DNA of 14,229 nt from Acidithiobacillus sp. (GCA_028065135.1 JAPTWR010000176.1:1-14229); one strand, 5' to 3'. Positions 5,923 to 13,721 are shown, numbered from the stretch's first letter. The notes: generated from the sequence alone by a model not told the origin. A program made the numbers and translations.

Positions 5923-5969
5923 TGGCCAAATTCAACACCGCAGGGTGTCCGCATCCAGATGTTTCCTAA
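5919..5969 (+). pseudogene. Truncated start of the next gene after the ParM-like remnant
   Basis: An ATG at 5919 overlaps the TGA of the preceding frame (ATGA), a typical operon junction. It reads MMAKFNTAGCPHPDVS and stops after 16 codons. MAKFNTAG resembles the start of some ATP-binding AAA-type proteins, but this is too short for assignment. The rest is gone, and the hydrolase gene ends 22 bp further on. Confidence 0.35.
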
Positions 5970-5990
5970 AGATCACATGAATACAGCGGA

Positions 5991-7145
5991 TTAAGGCCGT
6001 CGCGTTTCGAAAAGCACTTCAGGGTATTGTTTTGCTGGCCCATTGAGTAGCACCTCCGGTCGGCCCTTCAGGTGCCGGTCGAAGAACGCCAGCGAGTAGG
6101 CACTGGTGATGCCGTGCGCCAGCCGTCCATCAATCGGCCCGGTGACCCCCAGCCAGGAGGTGAGCGGGGAGAAGAAGGGGGCGTCGGAGAAGTCTATATG
6201 GAACATTCCGGGCACCTGTACGAAGTAGCCATCTCCTGGCAGGCTCTCGAACACTGCCCGCATGGTGGTCAGAGTTTCGTCGATGTCTGCCTGTGACCAA
6301 CCCTCGAGCTGCATTGTCTTGGCATCCCGGGTGAGCCACATGGTCGGCTGCTTTAGGCCTGCCCGGACCACGTCCGAGGGCATCCAGACATCCATCACCA
6401 AGCAGGCCCGAAAACGTGGCTCCAACCGGCAAGCTTCAGCACTGACTTCACCGCCCAGCGATAGCCCGAAGATGCCGACACGCTGTAGGTCCAGCCGCCT
6501 AGTCAAGATGCCGTTCGGGTCAGACTGGTTCAAGGTGCCGAGTTGATTCAGCGTGAAGATGGCATCTTGCGCGAGATACGGAATCTTGCCGTCCACAAAT
6601 TTTCGGTCGAGCATGCGGGTATCGAAGGTCGCCCTGCGCCCATCCGGGAAGACCACCCCACTGGCGGCGTAAGGGTGATCGATGGCTGCAACGATGTAGC
6701 CGTGCGACACAAGCTCCTCAACGAGCCAGGTATTCTCCTGGCGAAAGCCGCCGCGCCCATGCGAACAAATCAGCACGGGGAAGCGGGACCTGCCATTCGC
6801 CACAGGCGCGGACTCGATGGCGTTGATGGTGATATATTTCAAGGGTCCGAAGATGAACTCCGGCAAATGCAGCAGGCGAGCCAACGGCGCAAGGGCGCCG
6901 GGATTCCGCACGTAGCGAGCACGCGGCAATGACGGGTCTACCTTGGCTGGATACCAGATCTGCACCATCAGTTCACGACGGTCATTCGGATCGCCAGTGA
7001 ATACCTCCGGGCGACTCGGGTCCTCCCAGTGATAGGTCAGCGTGCCGATCCCGTAGGGTCCGCTCGGCTTCGGGAAGCGAAACATGGGGAAAGTCACCCG
7101 TCTAACCCATCCGCCAGTGCGATGTCCGCAGCATCCGGCGGTCAC
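5991..7145 (-). CDS. PAF-acetylhydrolase-like alpha/beta hydrolase
   Basis: This is a serine ester or lipid hydrolase of the platelet-activating-factor acetylhydrolase type. Its natural substrate is unknown. In the 384-residue product the oxyanion region is CSHGRGG (127-133). The nucleophile elbow is GLSLGG with Ser229. The acid is probably Asp252 (VMDVWMP) and the base His316 (PGMFHIDFSD), so the triad is complete. Conserved N-terminal motifs are FPKPSGPYGIGTLTYHW and RRELMVQIWYPA. The start is unclear. GTG 7145 follows closely on a stop, while GTG 7097 and ATG 7085 are alternatives, and none has a good ribosome-binding site. Relatives often have an N-terminal membrane-spanning part before FPxFRFPKP, so this copy may have lost its 5' end. 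It lies downstream of the broken NTF2-like gene on the same strand. Confidence 0.8.
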   Translation of the reverse strand: MTAGCCGHRTGGWVRRVTFPMFRFPKPSGPYGIGTLTYHWEDPSRPEVFTGDPNDRRELMVQIWYPAKVDPSLPRARYVRNPGALAPLARLLHLPEFIFGPLKYITINAIESAPVANGRSRFPVLICSHGRGGFRQENTWLVEELVSHGYIVAAIDHPYAASGVVFPDGRRATFDTRMLDRKFVDGKIPYLAQDAIFTLNQLGTLNQSDPNGILTRRLDLQRVGIFGLSLGGEVSAEACRLEPRFRACLVMDVWMPSDVVRAGLKQPTMWLTRDAKTMQLEGWSQADIDETLTTMRAVFESLPGDGYFVQVPGMFHIDFSDAPFFSPLTSWLGVTGPIDGRLAHGITSAYSLAFFDRHLKGRPEVLLNGPAKQYPEVLFETRRP

Positions 7146-7579
7146 GTTGTACCGTGTACCCGACTCCCGGCCTCGTCACGGTCCTATTCCTGGAGTTGAC
7201 GATTGGCACCATCGCGGTCACGGAGGTCGCGCAGGGGCAGGAAAGTGTGTTTGACATATTTAATTTATTCATATTATTTGAGCTGTTCCCATACACGTCC
7301 CGCATCCAGATATTGCCTCATGAAGTCTATCTTTCCTTCCTGATTGATGTGATACACAACGCATTGTGCAGCCCTGTATTTTTTGCCCAAGAAACTATCC
7401 GGGCTTTTCGACCAGGGCCATTTTTGTTCGTTGCCGAATTTGATCAGTTCTTCGCTCACTGTACCAATATTCCAGTATTCGAAGACACCCCAATCCTTGG
7501 TGGCGGCATTCGTTATAATGATAGGTTTTTTCTGATCGGCTGATCCGGCCTTGAGCCAAGGAATGACTTCGCCCTTGCC

Positions 7580-7977
7580 GGAGGCTTTGACCGGCGCTTC
7601 CGCCAAGATGACTTCGGACTCAAACTCATGCGCCCACCCCATGATGAGGACTTCCACGATCTGATCGCCGAACGCTACGAGCGGGTTTCTACATAATGAC
7701 CAGCAATCTCGACTTTCCCGAGTGGGGAGACGTCTTCCCAGCCAACCGCATGCTCGGGGTGGCCACGTTGGATCGGCTACGTCACGGCGCCTATCGACTG
7801 ATCCTGGAAGGCGATAGTTTTCGCGCCCCCAGGCCACTCCCGGAACCCCCCAAAAACACCATTGCGAAAGGAGCCAAAAACACCCATTCTTGACACCGTT
7901 CGAGACCCCATTTCAGACACTTTGGAATGGCGCCATTACGCCGCACATCGGTGGCGCCATATTGCCGGTCAGTGACA
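7580..7977 (+). mobile_element. 398-bp IS21-derived insertion inside the NTF2-like gene
   Basis: The segment is flanked by TTGCC at 7575-7579 and 7978-7982, consistent with a 5-bp target duplication. Removing it with one copy restores the host reading frame. It carries the 3' end of an istB gene, then about 85 bp to a right end whose outward terminus reads TGTCACTGACCGGC on the minus strand. Near the right end TGGCGCCAT occurs twice (7928-7936 and 7952-7960). The left end lacks a matching TGT terminus, although it shares TGACCGGC a few bases in. It is therefore a truncated or rearranged element and not a complete IS21. Confidence 0.65.
7595..7893 (+). pseudogene. istB: istB (IS21 helper ATPase) C-terminal fragment, frameshifted
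   Basis: The first frame reads FRQDDFGLKLMRPPHDEDF and HDLIAERYERVST, then hits TAA at 7694-7696. The second frame continues MTSNLDFPEWGDVFPANRM, GVATLDRLRHGAYRLILEGD, SFR, and stops at 7891-7893. DDFGLK (Walker B region), ERYERxST and TSNxxFxEW are diagnostic of IstB, the AAA+ helper protein of IS21 transposition. Loss of one base between 7690 and 7695 explains the break (VST|xMTSN). The N-terminal half with Walker A is absent, as is the istA transposase, so it is inactive. Confidence 0.8.
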
Positions 7978-8227
7978 TTGCCTTTGAGCATCTTGTTGTA
8001 GCACATCATTCCCCATTCGATATCGTCCGTGATCTGCGTCTCAGCGGTGGCAATATCTCCCGATGTAATTGCCCAAATGAAAGTGGAGAAGGGGGTGGCC
8101 TTTGATCCCGGCTTTAGTGCTTCGTCGTTAAGATCGATCGGCCTTATGGTTTTGAACTCTAGGTTGCTTGATTCCATGATACATTCCTTTTTAACCGAAT
8201 CACTTGGATGGTGTTTCTTGAGAGCCA

Positions 8228-8836
8228 TCATTGCATTGGCTGTCTGATGATGGTTTTCCATTTCGATGGGTCAGCTTTACGAATATCGCTCAAGTAAATT
8301 TCATGATGCTTTCCAGTTAGCCGACTTCTGGATTCAACGAACTGATGCACCTTTTCAATCGTTGGCCCTTCTTCGGAGAACGGGCCGATATGCAGTGTTT
8401 GCGCGCACCTGCCTTCCGAAAAGGCTTCCAGACGTAGCTTGGAAATAGCCGTTGGGTTCTTTTTCTTTTTCACATCGGCAATAGCACTGTCGATCATTCC
8501 CGGTGTAACAAAGGAGGGCTGCATAATCATCATTGTCCATTTCCAGTTGGACTTGTCAGTGGTTGTAAACTTCGACATATCGTCAGCCCACCATAGACCT
8601 TCCAAGGGCATGACTCCATAGTCAATTGCCGACGCCCCCTTCTTGACCATGAACTTCACGGCATAGGAAACCATGAACAGAACCTCAACGGCATCGGAGT
8701 ATGCTTGCGATGCGTTGGGGTCGCCCTCACCATCCACCATTAAGTAGTTCATCGTTGGGACATCCACCTGAACCACCTCTTTAGCGGAGGATTGATAGAG
8801 GTGTTCCATCTCTTTCTTAAGATCAACTTTTCCCAC
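8228..8836 (-). CDS. GyrI-like small-molecule-binding domain protein
   Basis: This is a stand-alone GyrI-like (SOUL/AraC effector-type) domain protein that would bind or degrade a small molecule in the cytoplasm. The ligand is unknown. The protein has about 202 residues. Family features are the N-terminal DLKKEMEHLYQSSAKEVVQV and VPTMNYLMVDGEGDPN, then the YAVKFMVKKG segment, MPLEGLWW, and the late CAQTLHIGPFSEEGPTIEKV and HHEIYLSDIRKADPSKWKTI motifs. The ribosome-binding site decides the start. AGGAGG (8843-8848) abuts the GTG at 8842 but lies 7 nt from the GTG at 8836, so I use 8836. The 57-nt gap to the membrane gene upstream and the 50-nt gap to the NTF2-like gene downstream support one transcript. 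Confidence 0.85.
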   Translation of the reverse strand: MGKVDLKKEMEHLYQSSAKEVVQVDVPTMNYLMVDGEGDPNASQAYSDAVEVLFMVSYAVKFMVKKGASAIDYGVMPLEGLWWADDMSKFTTTDKSNWKWTMMIMQPSFVTPGMIDSAIADVKKKKNPTAISKLRLEAFSEGRCAQTLHIGPFSEEGPTIEKVHQFVESRSRLTGKHHEIYLSDIRKADPSKWKTIIRQPMQ

Positions 8837-8893
8837 GGGCACTCCTCCTGACGATGCCTGACGCCAAACACGAGGCTATTCCACCAGCCCGAC

Positions 8894-9316
8894 TTACTGC
8901 CTCTGATATCCAGCCAACACCACAGATGGAATGATGATCAACCACGCAAAAAGATACATTAGGTCTATCGGGAAAGCCAGGATACTTATCTTTTCCACGA
9001 ATTCCATTAGCAACAAGTCCATTGCCATCGTGAAAACAAGGGATGTTGCTCCCACCTGCAGGGACCTTCTGGCATTTAGACAGATAGAGGCCCTTCGGAG
9101 CACAACCCTTGTAGCCAGGAAGAATGATGTGAAACTGCAAAATGGGACGGTCAGTATTGCCAATGCTGGAGGCAGCCTTTGTATCATCGCAGTATAATCT
9201 GATTCCATTAAGACGTTGAATATTTTGAAGTAGGCAAGGAAAGCAGCGCTTCCCAATATCCAAAGCCCGATGTATCCGATTACAGGAATGAGAATGAAGA
9301 TGTTTCTATCTTTCAT
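8894..9316 (-). CDS. Small four-helix membrane protein (possibly DUF5367-like)
   Basis: The product is a 140-residue inner-membrane protein of unknown function. Four hydrophobic segments can be seen: IFILIPVIGYIGLWILGSAA (about 6-25), ALAILTVPFCSFTSFFLATR (about 51-70), TSLVFTMAMDLLLMEFV (about 90-106), and PIDLMYLFAWLIIIPSVVLAG near the end. The layout and the LMYLFAWLIII end recall DUF5367-type proteins, but that is from memory and uncertain. The ATG at 9316 has a weak GAGAGGGG site (9327-9334) 10 nt upstream. It overlaps the last 11 nt of the DUF4336 gene, a sign of translational coupling. Confidence 0.65.
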   Translation of the reverse strand: MKDRNIFILIPVIGYIGLWILGSAAFLAYFKIFNVLMESDYTAMIQRLPPALAILTVPFCSFTSFFLATRVVLRRASICLNARRSLQVGATSLVFTMAMDLLLMEFVEKISILAFPIDLMYLFAWLIIIPSVVLAGYQRQ

Positions 9317-10032
9317 AATCAGGGGACCCCTCTCCCAGCAGCCACACGAAGGCGTTCTTAACAAACAACGCACCATTTGCAGTTGCGGGTTCGCCGTGGG
9401 CGATCAGCACGCGTTCAATCGGCCAGGCGAGAATATGTTCCAGCGCCGTGCGCGCTGCACGGCGATTGATGAAGCTGGCGCGCCACTCTCTCGGTGCGCC
9501 AGGGTTTGGCGCACTGATTCCGTCAAGGCGCGCGATCAGCCCACGCCAACCTTTAAACCAGTCGCACGGCAGGTTTTGAATCAAATCGGCAAAGATAACG
9601 GTGCGGCTAGCATGATGAAAAAAAAACGACTTCCGTCATCGCAAAGCTACCGCGAACAAGAACCTGGTCCAAGTTTGCTGCCCAATCCGGGGCAGGCGCA
9701 TTACCAATATCCGCGTCGAAGGCGAGATCTTTTCGCCGTTTGCGCAATCCCGGAGAGGCGTAGAGGCGCGCTTCGGGATAAGCGGACTTCCATTCCCCGA
9801 GAAAAAGATGATGCAACTTATTGGGCGAGACGAGGTGGCGAACGGGTCCCATGGCGTTGATCTCGCTTTTTAATGCGAGAGAAAGTGCTATGGGCGACCA
9901 GACGAACAGACCGCCATCTGACAACCTGATCACTGCCATGCGAGTCGGATAGGAAAAGCCTGCGAAGAAAGGCACCACCGGACCTTCTGCCACCCAGATA
10001 TCCGGTCCGAATTCAAGTAATAGCGCACTCAT
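9306..10032 (-). pseudogene. DUF4336 protein, frameshifted at an A9 tract
   Basis: The first frame (from ATG 10032) encodes LLEFGPDIWVAEGPVVPFFA, YPTRMAVIRLSDGGLFVWSP, GPVRHLVSPNKLHHLFLGEW and MTEVVFF, then stops. The second frame resumes ASRTVIFADLIQNLPCDWF and continues through SAPNPGAPREWRASF, the RILAWPIERVLIAHGEP-type end and TAG at 9306-9308. This is the whole DUF4336 family, thought to share the metallo-beta-lactamase-like fold. The join is a run of nine A (9618-9626) on the plus strand. Eight would restore VVFFHHASRTVIFADL exactly. This could be a true lesion, phase variation, transcriptional slippage that still yields protein, or a sequencing error. It is the second gene after GST on this strand. 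Its start has no strong ribosome-binding site. Confidence 0.8.
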
Positions 10033-10069
10033 TTTTACACCATTATCACTACTGTCCGGAGATTTAACC

Positions 10070-10095
10070 AAGACCCAATGCATCATTCGGGTCTT
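10070..10095. terminator. Hairpin between GST and DUF4336 genes
   Basis: AAGACCC (10070-10076) pairs with GGGTCTT (10089-10095) around a 12-nt loop, just past the GST stop. On the plus strand it is followed by AATTTTCT, and on the minus strand by GGTTAAAT, so the U-tract is better for plus-strand transcription. It may act as a weak terminator or attenuator between the two minus-strand genes. Confidence 0.35.
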
Positions 10096-10104
10096 AATTT
10101 TCTA

Positions 10105-10743
10105 TCATGTTCTTGTGGAGTCCTTGGGTAAAAGATCATCGTCGATCTGCTTCGCCCTGATGGCAGCCGGGCGGGCACTGACCCGTGACCAATAATGCTC
10201 AAAGCCTGAACGTCTTTCTATCGTGCCGAATTGCATACCAAATCCTAACTGTGCGCCTACGTACACATCGGCAGCCGTAAATTTGTCGCCAAGCAGATAT
10301 TCACCCTGTTCTACGGCATCTTCGAGCACATCCATTACTGCCGCATAAGTGCCATAACCCATCATAATCTCGCGTTCGGGTGGCACGACAAAGCCTAGCG
10401 CCTTGTTACTGACTGCAGCCTCCAACGGCCCTGCAGCAAAGAACAGGTAGCGGTAGTACGGACCTCGCAATCGATCATCAAGAGCAGGTGCCATCCCCAT
10501 CTGGGGGAAGGCATCCGCAAGATAGGCGCAGATGGCCGCTGCTTCCGTCACCACGGTCTGCCCATACTGGATAGCGGGAACCTTGCCCATGGGGTTGATA
10601 GCCAGATACTCTGGGGCCTTCATCGTCGTGCCATAGTCGAGCAGCACCGTCTGATAAGGCACGCCCAATTCTTCGAGCATCCAGCGCACGATGCGGCCCC
10701 GCGACATGGGGTTGGTATAAAAGGTTAAGCCGTCGTTGCGCAT
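10105..10743 (-). CDS. Glutathione S-transferase family protein
   Basis: This is a cytosolic glutathione transferase-like enzyme that would conjugate or reduce electrophiles with glutathione. The substrate is unknown. The 212-residue length is typical. The thioredoxin-like N-terminal domain (about 1-83) has FYTNPMSRGRIVRWMLEEL, with Ser14 in the usual catalytic position, GKVPAI for glutathione backbone contact (about 53-58), and TEAAAICAYLAD in place of the usual ES-AI motif. The helical C-terminal domain contains YLLGDKFTAADVYVGAQL, with the N-capping and hydrophobic staple region. The ATG at 10743 has GGAG (rc of 10753-10756) 9 nt upstream. It leads the minus-strand run that continues with DUF4336. 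The 183-bp gap to the helicase gene holds its promoter, though I find no strong -35/-10 pair. Confidence 0.9.
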   Translation of the reverse strand: MRNDGLTFYTNPMSRGRIVRWMLEELGVPYQTVLLDYGTTMKAPEYLAINPMGKVPAIQYGQTVVTEAAAICAYLADAFPQMGMAPALDDRLRGPYYRYLFFAAGPLEAAVSNKALGFVVPPEREIMMGYGTYAAVMDVLEDAVEQGEYLLGDKFTAADVYVGAQLGFGMQFGTIERRSGFEHYWSRVSARPAAIRAKQIDDDLLPKDSTRT

Positions 10744-10926
10744 GGTTTCGTGCTCCGTTCGCTGGGGATGGTATATGTGGTGTCCGGTTCATAAGCAGAA
10801 ATAAAAATCCGGCATCTCTCTCGTCTCGGCAAATCAGAGTCGGGGTACCTTTACGGTCCAAGACACCGCGAGGCCGTCAATGTCTGCAAACAGTCTATTG
10901 TGACCTTTCGCCTCACTTGTCCCAGG

Positions 10927-13110
10927 CTATTGCATCCACTCCCGCAGTTTTGACCATCGCCGTTTCCCTGATCCATTCCGCGCCGCCATGGCCACAGCCT
11001 TTTTCTGACCCACGAGCACGACCAGACGCTTGCCCCGGGTAACAGCAGTATAGAGCAGATTGCGTTGCAGCATGGGGTAGTGCTGCGTGCTCATGGGAAT
11101 GACCACGGCGGGATACTCCGACCCCTGACTCTTGTGCACGGTGATGGCATAGGCTGGTTGTAGGAGATCCAGCTCGCTGAATCCGTAGGTAACCACTCTG
11201 CCTTCGAAGTCCACGGTCAGGGTGCTTTCTTCGATGTCCACATCCTGCACAAATCCAATGTCGCCGTTAAAAACTTCTTTTTCATAGTCGTTCTGGATCT
11301 GCATAACCTTGTCACCGGGTGCAAAATGGCGACCGAACTTTTCGATGGCCGGCGTGCTTTCACCGTTGAGGGCCGTTTGGAGCGCTTCATTAAGCGCGCG
11401 GGCACCCAGCGCACTGCGGTTCATGGGGCAAAGCACCTGGATATCATGCAGCGGGTCCAGACCGAAGCGGCGGGGGATATGGGTGGTGACCAGCTTGACG
11501 AGTTTGTCTGCCGCTTCCGCTGGATCATCCGCTGCGATGAAATAAAAATCGCTGAGCCCCTCCGGGTTTCTCAGGTCCGGCATATGGCCTGCATTGATCT
11601 GGTGCGCCGTCTGAATGATCCGGCTTTGCGCGGCCTGGCGAAAGATTTCCGTCAGATGGACTTCGGGGATGGTTTTGGCGGCAATAAGATCGGCCAGCAC
11701 CTGACCGGGGCCTACGGAGGGCAATTGATCGGGATCCCCCACCATCAGCAGTCCCGCCAGGGGTGGCAGGGCTTTAAGGACGGCGTGCATCAAGGGAACG
11801 TCGATCATGGAGCATTCATCCAGGACCAGAAGATCGATATCCAGAGGACACTCATCGTTGCGCTTGAATCCGCCGCCCTGGGGATTGATTTCCAGCAAAC
11901 GGTGGATGGTCTTGGCCTCTTTGCCGGTGGTTTCACTCATGCGTTTGGCCGCACGTCCGGTGGGGGCGGCCAGTGCGATGCGCAGTTTCTTGGCGTCGAG
12001 GATATTCAGGATTGCGTTCACGAGCGTGGTCTTTCCCACACCGGGGCCGCCGGTAATCAGTGCCACTTTTTCCCGCAGCACCATGCGGATGGCGGATTGC
12101 TGACTGTCCGCGAGAGCGATGTTTAGACGCTTCTGCACCCAATCAATAGCCGCATTGGCCGCAATGCCCGCCCATGGGGCTTTGCCAGCACGTAGAGGCT
12201 TCAGGAGGCTGGCGATGCCCTGTTCATTGCGGTAAAGGGGGGCCAGGAAGACACAATCGGCGTCCTGCACCTGATCTGCGATGATCGCCCCTTCCCGTAA
12301 TTCTTCCTGAATGGCACTTTCGATGGCGTCTGTCGGGACTTCCAACAACTTTTCGGCCAGCGGGATCAGTTCCTCATGCGGTAATCCGCAGTGCCCCTCG
12401 TCTCGTGCCTCCATGAGGGCATAGGAAATGCCTGCCCGGACGCGAATGGGAGCATGGGGTTCAATACCCATTTTCATGGCGATGGCGTCTGCGGTTTTGA
12501 AGCCGATGCCATGAATATCGCGGGCCAACCGATAGGGGTTTTCGGTCATGACCTGTACGGCTTCGGTGCCATAGGTTTTGAAGATGCGCACTGCCCGGGC
12601 GGTACCCACGCCATGGGTGTGCAGAAACAGCATAATCTCACGGATGACTTTTTGATCGGCCCAGGCGCTGACCATGCGGGTACGGCGAATGGGGCCAATA
12701 CCTTCCACTTCAGCCAGTCGCTCCGGGGTCTCTTCGATGACGGTGAAAACCTGATCGCCAAACGCTTTCACGAGCTTTTTGGCATAAACGGGACCAATAC
12801 CCCGGATCATGCCCGAGCCCAGATATTTTTCGATACCATCCAGACTGGTCGGGGCGGAGGTTTTCAGAAAAGCCGCTTTGAACTGCTGGCCATGGTCGCG
12901 ATCATTGATCCAGATGCCCGAAGCGGTGATCCATTCACCGGCGGTCACGGAGGCCGCATAACCCACTACGGTGACCAGTTCTTTATGGCCGCGGGCTTTG
13001 ATGCGCAGCACGCAGAAGCCGCTGCTATCGTTATGGAAGGTGACCCGTTCGATCAGTCCACCGAGCAGTTCATTGGGGGTGTCCTGCTTCTGGCGCTCCG
13101 GTTTAGCCAT
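10927..13110 (-). CDS. recD2: RecD2-type ATP-dependent DNA helicase (SF1B)
   Basis: This is a 5'-3' superfamily 1 DNA helicase of the RecD2/TraA class, acting alone in repair and not in RecBCD. From the ATG at 13110 it has 727 residues. The N-terminal OB-like part (GLIERVTFHNDSSGFCVLRI) is followed by helix-hairpin-helix repeats (GSGMIRGIGPVYAKKLVKAF, AEVEGIGPIR, DIHGIGFKTADAIA). The helicase core has ITGGPGVGKTT (Walker A, about 352-362), LVLDECSMID (Walker B), GDPDQLPSVGPGQVL (motif III), FRQA (motif IV region), ITVHKSQGSEYPAVVIP (motif V) and LLYTAVTRGKRLVVLVG (motif VI). All motifs are intact. GTG 13149 is an alternative start but has no ribosome-binding site. It is divergent from the SRAP gene across 89 bp. 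Confidence 0.93.
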   Translation of the reverse strand: MAKPERQKQDTPNELLGGLIERVTFHNDSSGFCVLRIKARGHKELVTVVGYAASVTAGEWITASGIWINDRDHGQQFKAAFLKTSAPTSLDGIEKYLGSGMIRGIGPVYAKKLVKAFGDQVFTVIEETPERLAEVEGIGPIRRTRMVSAWADQKVIREIMLFLHTHGVGTARAVRIFKTYGTEAVQVMTENPYRLARDIHGIGFKTADAIAMKMGIEPHAPIRVRAGISYALMEARDEGHCGLPHEELIPLAEKLLEVPTDAIESAIQEELREGAIIADQVQDADCVFLAPLYRNEQGIASLLKPLRAGKAPWAGIAANAAIDWVQKRLNIALADSQQSAIRMVLREKVALITGGPGVGKTTLVNAILNILDAKKLRIALAAPTGRAAKRMSETTGKEAKTIHRLLEINPQGGGFKRNDECPLDIDLLVLDECSMIDVPLMHAVLKALPPLAGLLMVGDPDQLPSVGPGQVLADLIAAKTIPEVHLTEIFRQAAQSRIIQTAHQINAGHMPDLRNPEGLSDFYFIAADDPAEAADKLVKLVTTHIPRRFGLDPLHDIQVLCPMNRSALGARALNEALQTALNGESTPAIEKFGRHFAPGDKVMQIQNDYEKEVFNGDIGFVQDVDIEESTLTVDFEGRVVTYGFSELDLLQPAYAITVHKSQGSEYPAVVIPMSTQHYPMLQRNLLYTAVTRGKRLVVLVGQKKAVAMAARNGSGKRRWSKLREWMQ

Positions 13111-13199
13111 TTGAAAAAGACTCTTGACGCAGCGAATCTCCGCTGACACTGGGAAAATGGTAGCATGACCGACAAAGCCTGTATTTGTCGGGAGGCGTT

Positions 13200-13532
13200 A
13201 TGTGCGGTCGCTATGGCTTCATTCACAGTCCTGAAGAGCTTCAGCAGGCCTGGGGGAACTTGCACATTCGTGGCGATTTCCCACCCAGCTATAACCGCGC
13301 TCCGGGTCAGATACACCCCGTCGTGCGTCAGGCCCCGGATCTCGGCCTGGAGTTGGTACCTATGCGCTGGGGATTTGTGCCCGGTTGGAGTACCCGTACC
13401 CACATCCGGCCGATCAATGCGCGGGCCGAAACGGTGGCTACCCAACCGCTGTTTCGGGAAGCCTTTCGCGCAAGGCGGGCACTGGTGCCGGCGGACTGGT
13501 GGTATTTTGAGTGGCCCTTTGTCCCCGAGTGA
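13200..13532 (+). pseudogene. SRAP (YedK/HMCES-type) protein, truncated
   Basis: SRAP proteins form a covalent Cys2 crosslink to abasic sites in single-stranded DNA, protecting it during replication. Here the start is MCGRYGFIHSPEEL with catalytic Cys2 preserved. YNRAPGQIHPVVR, MRWGFVPGWS, RPINARAETV (DNA-binding Asn and Arg) and RRALVPADWWYFEW (Glu of the active site) follow. The frame then runs into PFVPE and stops after 110 residues. The usual length is about 200-230, so the C-terminal half with the conserved His motif is missing. GGGAGG lies 4 nt before the ATG. The last codons overlap the start of the HU-like gene, so a deletion probably joined the two. It may be inactive or only partially active. 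Confidence 0.8.
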
Positions 13533-13689
13533 CTACCATCACCAAAGCCGCCTTCGTTGCCATCTGGCCGAAACGCGCAACATGAACCGACAGACCGCTC
13601 AGGAAGCCGTAAACGCCGTTGTGTCCACCCCGACGCAGACTCTGATCGACGGTCACGACATCAAACTGCCAGGACTCGGTAGATTTTCG
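13529..13689 (+). pseudogene. HU/IHF-like DNA-binding protein, frameshifted
   Basis: A GTG at 13529 overlapping the SRAP stop starts VTTITKAAFVA. After a one-base loss near 13559-13561 (GCC-CAT would be needed) the next frame reads HLAETRNMNRQTAQEAVNAV, then VSTPTQTLIDGHDIKLPGLG and RFS. This is the N-terminal dimerisation helix pair and the first strands of an HU/IHF nucleoid protein. The DNA-binding arm after GRFS is not recognisable, so the 3' end is also lost or scrambled, although this second frame stays open to 13824. If the base loss is a sequencing error the gene would still be truncated. Confidence 0.7.
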
Positions 13690-13721
13690 CTCACCTCAGC
13701 CTCGACAGCCGCCAGATCTGG

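Larger units (their letters stand above)
7274..8177 (-). pseudogene. NTF2/SnoaL-like protein, split by an IS21-derived insertion
   Basis: The two halves of one gene lie either side of an insertion. The 5' half (8177 to about 7983) starts at an ATG with AAGGA 7 nt upstream. It encodes MESSNLEFKTIRPIDLNDEA and then PFSTFIWAITSGDIATAETQ, ITDDIEWGMMCYNKMLKG. The 3' half (about 7579-7274) resumes with GKGEVIPWLKAGSADQKKP, KDWGVFEYWNIGTVSEELI and ends YLDAGRVWEQLK. Rejoining them across a shared GGCAA gives a continuous protein of about 165 residues with the NTF2-like pattern of a small ligand-binding or enzyme fold. As it stands neither half is likely to be functional. It belongs to the downstream end of the GST-DUF4336-GyrI gene run. 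Confidence 0.75.

Noticed and set aside
7154..7543. 129-codon plus-strand frame opposite the NTF2-like gene end
   Set aside because: Antisense to a recognisable NTF2-like C-terminal half, and has no domain of its own.
11326..13146. Long plus-strand frames (11326-12126 and 12391-13146) opposite the helicase
   Set aside because: Shadows of the RecD2 gene, whose motifs are all intact on the minus strand.
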